Made by a program: the position numbers and the translations under genes. From positions 1 to 64,000 of the forward strand of contig NZ_NFIQ01000004.1 of assembly GCF_002159455.1 (NCBI RefSeq): 64,000 bases of DNA, in the 5' to 3' direction. Below are positions 1 through 11,316 of the stretch, piece after piece (within the stretch, counting starts at the first letter, position 1; each line of letters begins with the position of its first letter). A model generated the notes under the pieces. The model did not search any database. It was not told the DNA's origin and saw nothing but the letters and a program-made list of their open reading frames with translations. This stretch comes from Flavonifractor sp. An306 (GTDB lineage Bacteria; Bacillota; Clostridia; Oscillospirales; Oscillospiraceae).

Positions 1-95
1 GGGGTGGGGTCGGCGGGCTGGTCGGAGCAGCCGGACAGGGCCCCCAGCAGCAGCGCGCCGGACAGACCCGCGCACAGGAGTTGCTTCCAATTCAT
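1..95 (-). CDS. Lipoprotein, N-terminal fragment (possible PrsA/SurA-type foldase)
   Basis: Only the first 31 or so codons lie in the window. They read as a lipoprotein signal peptide: MNWK, a hydrophobic stretch rich in Leu/Ala/Gly, then the lipobox LSGC followed by SDQPADPTP, so the mature protein would be lipid-anchored at the outer face of the membrane. An AAGGAGG-like ribosome site lies 7-12 bases before the ATG. It sits directly downstream of mfd on the same strand. In many Clostridia the gene after mfd encodes a peptidyl-prolyl isomerase of the PrsA/SurA type, so that is a reasonable guess, but no catalytic domain is visible here. Confidence 0.6.
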   Translation of the reverse strand, partial: MNWKQLLCAGLSGALLLGALSGCSDQPADPT

Positions 96-196
96 CGTTC
101 CAAATCCTCCTTATTTGCGTTCAGCAGGGTACAGTGTACACTATTTCCCCAGTTCAGGCAAGAAGTACCGGTTCCCATTCATTGAAATTTCACATT

Positions 197-3706
<3,510 letters not shown>

Positions 3707-3777
3707 GGCACACCTCAAATTAAATAGAAAAATATGGAAGTCACAGACGTAGGGACCCACGTCGGTGGGCCCGGGGG

Positions 3778-4011
3778 CTACCCGGCGTACTCCCGCACCA
3801 GGGCCAGGATGCTGTCCACGGTGCGGAACCGGTCTTTGGGAATGCGGGTGGGCTGGAGGATGATCCCCAGGTCCTCCAGGCCCTCCAGCAGCTCGATGAA
3901 GGCCAGGGAGTCCAGCAGCTCCTCCTCCAGCAGGTCGGCGCCGGGCTGCAGGACCCGCTGGGTCCCGCAGGCCTGGACCAGCAGGGCCCGGACAGAATCC
4001 TCCAGGTTCAT
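3778..4011 (-). CDS. dltC: D-alanyl carrier protein-like acyl carrier (DltC family)
   Basis: A 77-residue carrier protein. The motif ELLDSLAFIELLEGL holds Ser35, the expected 4'-phosphopantetheine attachment site, and the following RIPKDRFRTVDSILALV resembles the C-terminal half of DltC. Its ATG overlaps the stop codon of the adenylation enzyme upstream (ATGA), so the two are translationally coupled. By family knowledge the carrier would accept an activated amino acid, usually D-alanine, from the adenylation enzyme and pass it to a membrane acyltransferase. No DltB or DltD lies in the window, so the final acceptor is unknown. Confidence 0.85.
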   Translation of the reverse strand: MNLEDSVRALLVQACGTQRVLQPGADLLEEELLDSLAFIELLEGLEDLGIILQPTRIPKDRFRTVDSILALVREYAG

Positions 4012-5360
4012 TGTATCATCTCCTCCAGCCGTTTCCGGTCGCATTTTCCGTTGGGGGTCAGGGGGATGCGGTCCATAGTCACCCACCGGCCGGGGCATTT
4101 GCAGGGGGGCAGCAGCCGGGCCAGGCCCGTCCGAAGCTCCTCCACGGGGGCGGAGCCCTCCACTACGGCGGTCAGGCCCCGCACCTCTCCGCCGGGGCCC
4201 CGGCGGGGGAGCACCGCCGCCCGCTCCACGCCGGGCAGGGACTCCAGGGTGCCCTCGATCTCGGCGGGCTCGATGCGGTAGCCCTTGTACTTCAGCTGAT
4301 GATCTTTCCGGCCCGCCCAGTACAGCAGCCCCTCTTTCACATAGCCCAGGTCGCCGGTGGCATAGCGCCCCCCAAAGGCGGGGGCCACGCTCTCCCCGGA
4401 CAGGATCAGCTCCCCCTCCTCCAAAGTCACCGACACCGCCCCTTCCCCCCACCGGCCGACGGGCAGGGGACCGGCGCACATGTCCCGGGTAATGGGAACG
4501 GCGGTGACGGCACAGGCGGCCTCGGTGGGGCCGTAGGCGTTGAGCAGGGTGCAGCCGGGGAAGCGGTCCAGCAGCCGCCGGGCGGCGGCGGGGGGCAGGG
4601 CCTCCCCGCAGGAGAACACCGTCCGCAGGCCGGGCAGCCGGGCCGGGGAAAAGCCGGGCTCGGCCAGGCACAGCCGCAGGAAGGTGGGGGTGGTCACCAG
4701 CAGGGCGGCGTCGCAGGCCTCCAGCCGGCGGAGCAGGGCGGGGTAGTCCCCCTTTTCCTCCTCCGTCAGGGCCACATGGGTGCCCCCCCGGACCAGGGCC
4801 AGGTACAGGTCAGCCACCGACAGGTCGAAGGACCAGGCCGCCTGGCCCACTGCCGTCTCCCCGGCGCTGTCCGCCAGGCCGGGCAGGGTGACCGCCCAGC
4901 GGAGGAAGGACTCCAGGTTGCGCAGGCTGATGCCCACTGGCTTGGGGGCGTCGGTGGTGCCGGAGGTAAACAGGAGGTAGGCCAGCCGCTCCCCGTCCTC
5001 CGCCGGGGAACAGCTCCGGCCGGCGGCAAAGCCCGCCAGGGCCTCCCCCTCCTCCAGCCACTGGGCCCCCAGCCCCGCCGCCAGCTCCCGCTGCCGCCGG
5101 AGGGGCAGGCCGGGGTCCAGGGGCAGGTAGGGCCGCCCGGCAATGAGGCAGGCCAGAAAGGCCGCCGGACGCCACACCTGGTCCGGACTGCCGGACAGGG
5201 CCACCGGCCCCTCCCCCGCCTGCCGCAGGCGGGCGGCCAGGCTCTGCGCCATGGGCCACAGCTCCCGCCAGCGGATCACGTCCGCCCCCGCCGTCAGGGC
5301 GGGCCGGTCCCCCAGGGTCATGCTGTTGGCCCGCACCCGCTCCAGCAGGGGCCCGGTCAT
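4008..5360 (-). CDS. dltA: DltA-like amino acid adenylation enzyme
   Basis: A 450-residue adenylate-forming enzyme, slightly shorter than usual DltA (about 500). Core motifs are NAYGPTE (274-280), YATGDL (333-338), the hinge GRKDHQLKYKGYRIE (350-364) and PNGKCDR with catalytic Lys439. The P-loop-like motif at 131-142 reads FTSGTTDAPKPV, where family members usually have TSGTTGxPKGV; two glycines are replaced by Asp and Pro, which may lower or alter activity. It would activate D-alanine (or a related amino acid) with ATP and load the adjacent carrier protein. It overlaps vanW upstream and dltC downstream by 4 bases each. Substrate identity is inferred from family resemblance only. Confidence 0.85.
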   Translation of the reverse strand: MTGPLLERVRANSMTLGDRPALTAGADVIRWRELWPMAQSLAARLRQAGEGPVALSGSPDQVWRPAAFLACLIAGRPYLPLDPGLPLRRQRELAAGLGAQWLEEGEALAGFAAGRSCSPAEDGERLAYLLFTSGTTDAPKPVGISLRNLESFLRWAVTLPGLADSAGETAVGQAAWSFDLSVADLYLALVRGGTHVALTEEEKGDYPALLRRLEACDAALLVTTPTFLRLCLAEPGFSPARLPGLRTVFSCGEALPPAAARRLLDRFPGCTLLNAYGPTEAACAVTAVPITRDMCAGPLPVGRWGEGAVSVTLEEGELILSGESVAPAFGGRYATGDLGYVKEGLLYWAGRKDHQLKYKGYRIEPAEIEGTLESLPGVERAAVLPRRGPGGEVRGLTAVVEGSAPVEELRTGLARLLPPCKCPGRWVTMDRIPLTPNGKCDRKRLEEMIQ

Positions 5361-6190
5361 GGAGTCTCCTCCCGCAGCTGGTCCGGGGGGATGAGGGCGG
5401 GGTCAAAGAGCACCTTGGAGTGGTTGTCCAGCAGCAGTTCCCGGTTTACCTGCTCCCCGGCCCCGTTCAGGGTGAGCCGGTACACCCGGCTGACCCGGTA
5501 GTAGTCCGCCCCCTCCTTTACGTAGTGGCTGTCCTCCTCCCGCAGGCGGTAGCGCAGGGGGAAGGGGGTCTGGCTGCGCAGCTCGCCGCACAGGTCGTCC
5601 TCCTCCAGCCACAGCCGCAGCTGCACCGTCTGGCCGGTGTCATTGCGGAAGCGGTAGTCAATGTGGGGATAAAAAATGGAGGTGCCGGTGCCGAAGGGCA
5701 CCCGCCGCCGGTCGTCGGGAAAGAGGGCGTCGGAGTGGTGGTGGAGCTCGGTCACCGTCAGGGGGCTGTGGAGCACCAGGTAGTGGAGCAGGTTGCCCGC
5801 CTGGCACAGCCCGCCTCCCACGCCGGTGCCCACCCAGCCGCTGGCAATGGTCAGGCCGGGGCCAAACCCCCGCCTGGCGGTGGGGTCCCCCACCAGCCGC
5901 CAGAAGGAGAAGCTCTCCCCCGGCCGGATCACCACGCCGTCGATGTACCCGGCGGCCAGGGCCAGGTTGACCCGCTTGCTCTGCTGGAGGGCCATGTCCA
6001 CCCCCTCCAGCCGCCGCAGCACGGGGGAGCGGTGGCTTTTCACAATGACGGGCAGGGATTCCTCCTGCCGCAGCTCCGCGGCCCGAAACCCGGACCGCCG
6101 GTCGGCCAGGGATTTCCGCAGCCCCTCCTTCCACAGGGAGACGCGGTAGCACACCGGGCTCAGCTGGTAAAACTGTCTGCGCTTGGCCAT
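5357..6190 (-). CDS. vanW: VanW family protein
   Basis: A 277-residue protein with the VanW core: IRPGESFSFWRLVG (88-101), GGGLCQAGNLLH (125-136) and HHHSD (150-154), followed by a beta-rich tail resembling the G5-like end of the family. There is no signal peptide or membrane segment. VanW was first noticed in the vanB glycopeptide-resistance operon, but its biochemical role is not established. A GGGAGGG ribosome site precedes the ATG. It is the first gene of a tightly overlapping vanW-dltA-dltC operon, pointing to a cell-envelope role, perhaps in amino-acyl modification of a wall polymer. No vanHAX-type resistance genes are present. Confidence 0.92.
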   Translation of the reverse strand: MAKRRQFYQLSPVCYRVSLWKEGLRKSLADRRSGFRAAELRQEESLPVIVKSHRSPVLRRLEGVDMALQQSKRVNLALAAGYIDGVVIRPGESFSFWRLVGDPTARRGFGPGLTIASGWVGTGVGGGLCQAGNLLHYLVLHSPLTVTELHHHSDALFPDDRRRVPFGTGTSIFYPHIDYRFRNDTGQTVQLRLWLEEDDLCGELRSQTPFPLRYRLREEDSHYVKEGADYYRVSRVYRLTLNGAGEQVNRELLLDNHSKVLFDPALIPPDQLREETP

Positions 6191-6213
6191 GGCTCTTCCC
6201 TCCCGCCTGGATA

Positions 6214-6245
6214 CAGTAAAGAAAGCGGGACACAGGCCCCGCTTT
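6214..6245 (-). terminator. Terminator between pth and vanW
   Basis: On the minus strand an AAAGCGGG/CCCGCTTT hairpin (6222-6245) is followed by TTTCTTTAC. It lies after the pth stop codon and only about 24 bases before the vanW ribosome site, so it should separate the housekeeping block from the vanW operon or act as a partial terminator. Confidence 0.6.
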
Positions 6246-6300
6246 TCCCATGCTAACCGGGTGGAGCGGAAAAAGCAAGTTACGATTTGGCAACAGTCCC

Positions 6301-6897
6301 TCAGCCGTTGAAGCGGTTCATGGCCTGGTCGGGGCCGTCATGGATATAGCACTCCGCCGCCTTTCCCGCCCGCTGGATGGCCTGGGTTATGGTTTTCAGG
6401 TCCTCGCCGGCAAATTTCCCCAGCACCCAGTCGGCCATGTCGTAGTCGGGGTGAGGCTTCTCCCCCACGCCGATCTTCACCCGGGGGAACTGGTCGGTGC
6501 CCAGGTGCTGGATGATGCTCTTCAGGCCGTTGTGGCCTCCGGCGGAGCCGCCCTTGCGGATGCGCAGCTTGCCCACGGGGAGGGAGACATCGTCGGAGAG
6601 CACCAGCACGTGGTCGGCTGGGATTTTGAAAAACCGGGCCGCCTCCCCCACCGCCTCGCCGGACAGGTTCATATAGGTGATGGGCTTCATCAGCAGCACC
6701 TTGGCGCCCCCCAGCTCCACGGTCTGGGTGAGTGAGCGGTATTTCAGCTTCTGCACCGGCACCCGCAGCTCCTCGGCCAGCTGGTCGATGGCGGCAAAGC
6801 CCACATTGTGCCGGGTGTTGTCATACTTGTCCCCCGGGTTGCCCAGGCCCACCAGCAGCCACTCCACCCCGGAGGTCTTGTTCCTTCCAAACAGCAT
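6301..6897 (-). CDS. pth: Peptidyl-tRNA hydrolase
   Basis: A 198-residue Pth of typical length. It cleaves the ester bond of peptidyl-tRNAs that drop off the ribosome. Visible signatures are LLVGLGNPGDKYDNTRHNVG with Asn20 and catalytic His30, SDDVSLPVGKLR with the acidic residues at 102-103, and SAGGHNGLKSI. The start at MLFGRNKT is chosen because GAAGGAGA lies at the right distance; a start eight codons upstream lacks a site. It follows prs, as in Bacillus subtilis, where glmU-prs-ctc-pth-mfd is conserved; ctc is absent here. Confidence 0.97.
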   Translation of the reverse strand: MLFGRNKTSGVEWLLVGLGNPGDKYDNTRHNVGFAAIDQLAEELRVPVQKLKYRSLTQTVELGGAKVLLMKPITYMNLSGEAVGEAARFFKIPADHVLVLSDDVSLPVGKLRIRKGGSAGGHNGLKSIIQHLGTDQFPRVKIGVGEKPHPDYDMADWVLGKFAGEDLKTITQAIQRAGKAAECYIHDGPDQAMNRFNG

Positions 6898-6916
6898 AAA
6901 TTCTCCTTCAAACGCA

Positions 6917-6948
6917 GGCAAAGGCGGGGGAACGCCCCCGCCTTTGCC
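6917..6948 (-). other. Strong hairpin between prs and pth
   Basis: A perfect 14-base-pair inverted repeat (GGCAAAGGCGGGGG, four-base loop, CCCCCGCCTTTGCC) fills most of the 69-base gap between the prs stop and the pth start. No T-run follows on either strand, so it is more likely an mRNA processing or stability hairpin, or a weak terminator, than a full intrinsic terminator. Confidence 0.55.
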
Positions 6949-6966
6949 CGGTATGGTTGTATCCGC

Positions 6967-7926
<960 letters not shown>

Positions 7927-7981
7927 GTCTTCAAACATCCTCTCACGTAAATCTCTATATTTCCACCCCAGAGGGATGAGT

Positions 7982-9175
7982 TTACCTTCTGCGGGCCCGG
8001 CGCTTGGCGGCCCACTGCTTTTTCACGGTCTGCCGGGTACGGGCGATGGCCAGGGAGTCGGCGGGCACCTCGTCGGTAATGGTGGAGCCGGCGGCGGTGT
8101 ACGCCCCCTCCCCCACCTTCACCGGGGCCACCAGGTTGGTGTTGCAGCCGATAAAGGCGTTGTCCCCGATGGTGGTGCGGTACTTCTGGGCGCCGTCGTA
8201 GTTCACCGTCACGGTGCCGCAGCCGAAGTTGACGTGGCCGCCCACGTCGGAGTCCCCCACGTAGGTCAGGTGGGAGATCTTGGTACCCTCCCCGATGGTG
8301 GAGTTCTTCAGCTCCACAAAGTCGCCCACCTTCACATGGGGCCCCACATGGCAGCCCGGCCGGATGTAAGCGAAGGGACCCACGGTGGCGCCCTCCTCCA
8401 CCGTGCTCTCGTTGAGCTGGGAGGCGTTGATGCTCACGCCCTCCCCCACAGTGCAGTCCCGCACCATGCTGTTGGGCCCGATCTCACAGTTTTTGCCGAT
8501 GACGGTCCTGCCCCGGAGAATGGTGCCGGGGAGGAGCACGGTGCCCTCCCCCACCTGGACCTGGGGCCCCACATAGCAGGCGTTGGGGTCCATCACCCGC
8601 ACGCCGGAGCGCATCAGCCGCAGCGCGCCGTACTGGCGCACCGTCATCTCGGCCTCCATCCGGCCGGCCCAGCCGGAGCGGAGGGCGTACCGCCCCTGGA
8701 ACCACACGCTGCGGCCCCCCAGCTTGTCGCCGTTTTCCTTCAGGGCGTCCTCCAGCCCCACGCCGTCCCCCAGGGCGGCGGCCAGGGCCTCGGCGTCCAC
8801 CCGGTACACTCCGGTGTCCTTGTCGTCCATGGAGCTGACGTTGGGCTCGGTCACCAGCTGCCTGGCCTCCTGCCAGTCCAGCAGCACCGGGCGGGTGATC
8901 ACCACCGCCTTGCCCTCCAGGGTGGCCAGAAAGCCCACCAGCTGCTCCACCGCGTCCTGGCTGACGCCGGTGACGAACTCCGTCCCCTCCGGGAAGCAGG
9001 CCTGGGCCTTCTCCTGGTCGTCGCTGTGGCAGACCACGAAGAACCGCTCCACCCCCGCGTCGCTCAGGGACTGGGCCAGCCAGCGGGCGGCAGGGTCGAA
9101 CAGCAGCTCCTGCAGCATGACCGAGGCGCCGTTTCCCTCTCTGGGCAGAAAAATTACCGCTCCAGTTGCGCTCAT
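7982..9175 (-). CDS. glmU: GlmU-type acetyltransferase with eroded uridyltransferase domain
   Basis: A 397-residue GlmU-like protein, about 60 residues shorter than the bifunctional enzyme. The C-terminal left-handed beta-helix is intact: many hexapeptide repeats, YIRPGCHVG, FVELKNS, SHLTYVGD (the His near residue 302 matches the catalytic base) and VNYDGAQKYRT. This half should acetylate glucosamine-1-phosphate. The N-terminal half lacks the hallmark LAAGxGTRM and PKxLH motifs; the start reads GAVIFLPREGNGASVMLQE. UTP-dependent pyrophosphorylase activity is therefore doubtful. The ATG at 9175 has a GAGGTG site nine bases upstream. Position before prs supports orthology to glmU. Confidence 0.88.
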   Translation of the reverse strand: MSATGAVIFLPREGNGASVMLQELLFDPAARWLAQSLSDAGVERFFVVCHSDDQEKAQACFPEGTEFVTGVSQDAVEQLVGFLATLEGKAVVITRPVLLDWQEARQLVTEPNVSSMDDKDTGVYRVDAEALAAALGDGVGLEDALKENGDKLGGRSVWFQGRYALRSGWAGRMEAEMTVRQYGALRLMRSGVRVMDPNACYVGPQVQVGEGTVLLPGTILRGRTVIGKNCEIGPNSMVRDCTVGEGVSINASQLNESTVEEGATVGPFAYIRPGCHVGPHVKVGDFVELKNSTIGEGTKISHLTYVGDSDVGGHVNFGCGTVTVNYDGAQKYRTTIGDNAFIGCNTNLVAPVKVGEGAYTAAGSTITDEVPADSLAIARTRQTVKKQWAAKRRARRR

Positions 9176-9323
9176 AGTTGGCTTCACCTCAGATTAAAGA
9201 TTTACCATCTGTTCAGATTATAGCAAAGGTCGGGGAAAAAAGCATTGGATTTTTCAAAAAAACCAGACTATTTTTCCCGCTTTGTGTCCTTCCACAATTT
9301 CCGGGGAAATTTTTGCCCCTTCT

Positions 9324-9824
9324 TTACCGAATGTGCACCGCCGCCGGACGCATGGCCAGGGCCATCCGCCGCAGCCGGGCGCTCCGCCAAAAGCCCAGCA
9401 CCTCCGCCGTGGCGCACAGCTTGTCGGCCAGGCACACCGCGGCCGCCTCCCGGCAGTGGGGCATGTGGCGGGCCATGGGCCACATGTGGGCCCGGATGGC
9501 GTCGGCCTCCGCCGGCTCCAGGCCCCCGCACAGGTCCGCGGCGTTGCGCAGGGCGGCGATGGGGTGGGCAAAGCACTGGCTGTAGGAGGGCAGGCTTTTG
9601 GGGTCGTAGAGGTACAGGTCGTGGAGCAGGCCCCCCCGGGCCGCCGCCCGCCGGTCGCCCCCCCACCGCTCCGCCAGCCGGAAGGCGGTGTAAGAGACAA
9701 ATACGCTGTGCTCATAGCAGCTTACCCCCGGGTGGTGGCGGATGTCCCGCATGGCCTGCACCTGGGGAGAGGCCAGCAGCTCCCCCACGCAGTCCAGATA
9801 GTCCTGCCAGGCTTCCTCCCGCAT
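9324..9824 (-). CDS. HD-domain metal-dependent hydrolase
   Basis: A 166-residue HD-superfamily protein. The metal-binding pattern is visible: His39 in CYEHSVFVSY, His68-Asp69 in LLHDLYLYD, and later conserved His/Asp residues (AIRAHMWPM, CLADKLCA). Such proteins hydrolyse phosphomonoesters or phosphodiesters, often of nucleotides, in the cytoplasm; the substrate cannot be read from the sequence. The start MREEAWQDYL follows an AGGGGGAG site; a longer upstream reading would run into the AT-rich promoter region of the next, divergent operon. It stands alone between glmU and the YtrA-type operon. Confidence 0.8.
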   Translation of the reverse strand: MREEAWQDYLDCVGELLASPQVQAMRDIRHHPGVSCYEHSVFVSYTAFRLAERWGGDRRAAARGGLLHDLYLYDPKSLPSYSQCFAHPIAALRNAADLCGGLEPAEADAIRAHMWPMARHMPHCREAAAVCLADKLCATAEVLGFWRSARLRRMALAMRPAAVHIR

Positions 9825-9952
9825 ATACTCCCCCTCTTTCTGTGTTTTGTGTTTATTGTATGTATTATAACCCCTCCCGCCTGCCTTGTCACTGGAAATT
9901 TGCCGTTTTACGGGGAATTCCAAAACCGACAGGAAAACGTCAGAAATAATTA

Positions 9953-10007
9953 AAGACTTTCCCCGGCCCAATGCGTATACTGACTGTACTACTTCACATC
10001 ATACAGT
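9953..10007 (+). promoter_or_regulatory. Promoter and candidate operator of the GntR/ABC operon
   Basis: A TATACT -10 box at 9976-9981 has AAGACT 17 bases upstream as a weak -35. Just downstream is a perfect inverted repeat ACTGTA-N13-TACAGT (9983-9988 and 10002-10007) covering the likely transcription start. YtrA-type GntR proteins usually repress their own operon from such a site, so this is the likely operator. Confidence 0.55.
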
Positions 10008-10027
10008 TTCCGAAAGGAGACGGAACC

Positions 10028-10417
10028 ATGATCCAACTCAATTACCGGGACGCCCGGCCCATTTACGAACAGGTGAAGGACGGCCTGCGGCATCTGGTGG
10101 TGACGGGGGCCCTGCAGGCGGGGGATAAGCTGCCCTCGGTGCGGGCGCTGGCCTCCTCCCTGGCCATCAATCCCAACACCATCCAGCGGGCCTACGAGGC
10201 CCTGGAGCGGGAGGGCTACCTCTACACCGTGGCGGGCAAGGGCTCCTTCGCCTCCCCCCAGGCCGACGTGAACGCCGCCCGGCGGGAGGGGCTGCTCAAG
10301 CAGTTTGACGCCTCGGCGGCGGAACTTCTGTTTCTGGGCATGACGGCGGAGGAGCTGGCCCGGCGGCTGGAGGAGGCCGCCGGACGCAGGACAGCCAGAG
10401 AGGAGAGAGGGCAATGA
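10028..10417 (+). CDS. ytrA: GntR family regulator, YtrA subfamily
   Basis: A 129-residue regulator: an N-terminal winged helix (RPIYEQVKDGLRHLVVTGAL, then LPSVRALASSLAINPNTIQRAYEALEREGYLY) and a short C-terminal helical tail, the architecture of the YtrA subfamily, which has no ligand-binding domain. AAAGGAGA precedes the ATG. Its stop overlaps the start of the ABC ATPase gene (ATGA), so it is part of the operon it probably controls. Relatives respond to cell-wall-active antibiotics; that is family knowledge and not shown here. Confidence 0.92.
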   Translation: MIQLNYRDARPIYEQVKDGLRHLVVTGALQAGDKLPSVRALASSLAINPNTIQRAYEALEREGYLYTVAGKGSFASPQADVNAARREGLLKQFDASAAELLFLGMTAEELARRLEEAAGRRTAREERGQ

Positions 10418-11316
10418 TCGAAGCCAAAAACCTGGTCAAAAGCTTTGACGGGTTCCGGGCCCTGGACGGGCTGACCATGACGGTCCCCCGTGGGTCCATC
10501 TACGGGCTGGTGGGCCCCAACGGGGCGGGCAAGTCCACCCTGCTGCGGCACGTCACCGGCATCTACCGGCAGGATTCGGGCTTGGTGCTGCTGGAGGGCA
10601 ACCCCATCTATGAAAATCCGGCGGCCAAGGCCCGCATCGCCAACATTCCCGACGAGCTGTACTACTTCCTGTCGGCCTCCACCCGGGACATGATGCGCTT
10701 TTACAAGGGCTTTTACCCCCGGTTCGACCAGGGGCGGTACGAGGCGCTGAAGGACGTGTTCTCCACCGTCAATGAAAAGCAGGCCATCCGCCGCCTGTCC
10801 AAGGGTATGCAGAAGCAGGCCGCCTTCTGGCTGGCCCTGTGCTGCCGGCCGGAGGTGCTGGTGCTGGACGAGCCGGTGGACGGCCTGGATCCGGTGATGC
10901 GCCGGCAGGTGTGGAGCCTGCTGATGGGGGACGTGGCCGAACACGGCACCACGGTGCTGGTGTCCTCCCACAACCTGCGGGAGCTGGAGGACGTGTGCGA
11001 CCACGTGGGGATTTTGTCCCACGGCAAGGTGCTCATCGAGCGCTCCCTCACCGATCTGCAGGAGAACCTGGTGAAAATGCAGGTGGTGTTCCAGGAGCGG
11101 GAGATGCCCCAGCTGCCGGAGGGTCTGGAGGTCCTCCACGTGTCCCAGGTGGGGCGCATCCACACCCTCATTGTCCGGGGCAACGCCACCGAGGTCACCA
11201 ACCGGCTGGCTGTGCTGGCCCCCATTCTGCTGGAGGCCCTGCCCCTGACGCTGGAGGAGATCTTTATCTATGAGCTGGGAGGTGAGGACTATGCGGTCCG
11301 CGACATTGTACTTTAA
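10414..11316 (+). CDS. ABC transporter ATP-binding protein (YtrB-like)
   Basis: A 300-residue ATPase: Walker A GPNGAGKST near residue 38, signature LSKGMQKQ near 128 (the usual LSGGQ variant seen in YtrB-like proteins), Walker B VLVLDEPVDGLDP near 150 and the switch His in SSHNLRE. It would power the membrane protein encoded next. The reading frame runs 26 bases into the permease gene. Relatives act in export or removal of wall-active compounds; the substrate here is unknown. Confidence 0.92.
   Translation: MIEAKNLVKSFDGFRALDGLTMTVPRGSIYGLVGPNGAGKSTLLRHVTGIYRQDSGLVLLEGNPIYENPAAKARIANIPDELYYFLSASTRDMMRFYKGFYPRFDQGRYEALKDVFSTVNEKQAIRRLSKGMQKQAAFWLALCCRPEVLVLDEPVDGLDPVMRRQVWSLLMGDVAEHGTTVLVSSHNLRELEDVCDHVGILSHGKVLIERSLTDLQENLVKMQVVFQEREMPQLPEGLEVLHVSQVGRIHTLIVRGNATEVTNRLAVLAPILLEALPLTLEEIFIYELGGEDYAVRDIVL

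Noticed and set aside
5357-6190. Glycopeptide resistance locus
   Set aside because: vanW is present, but there are no vanR/S, vanH, D-Ala-D-Lac ligase or vanX genes around it.
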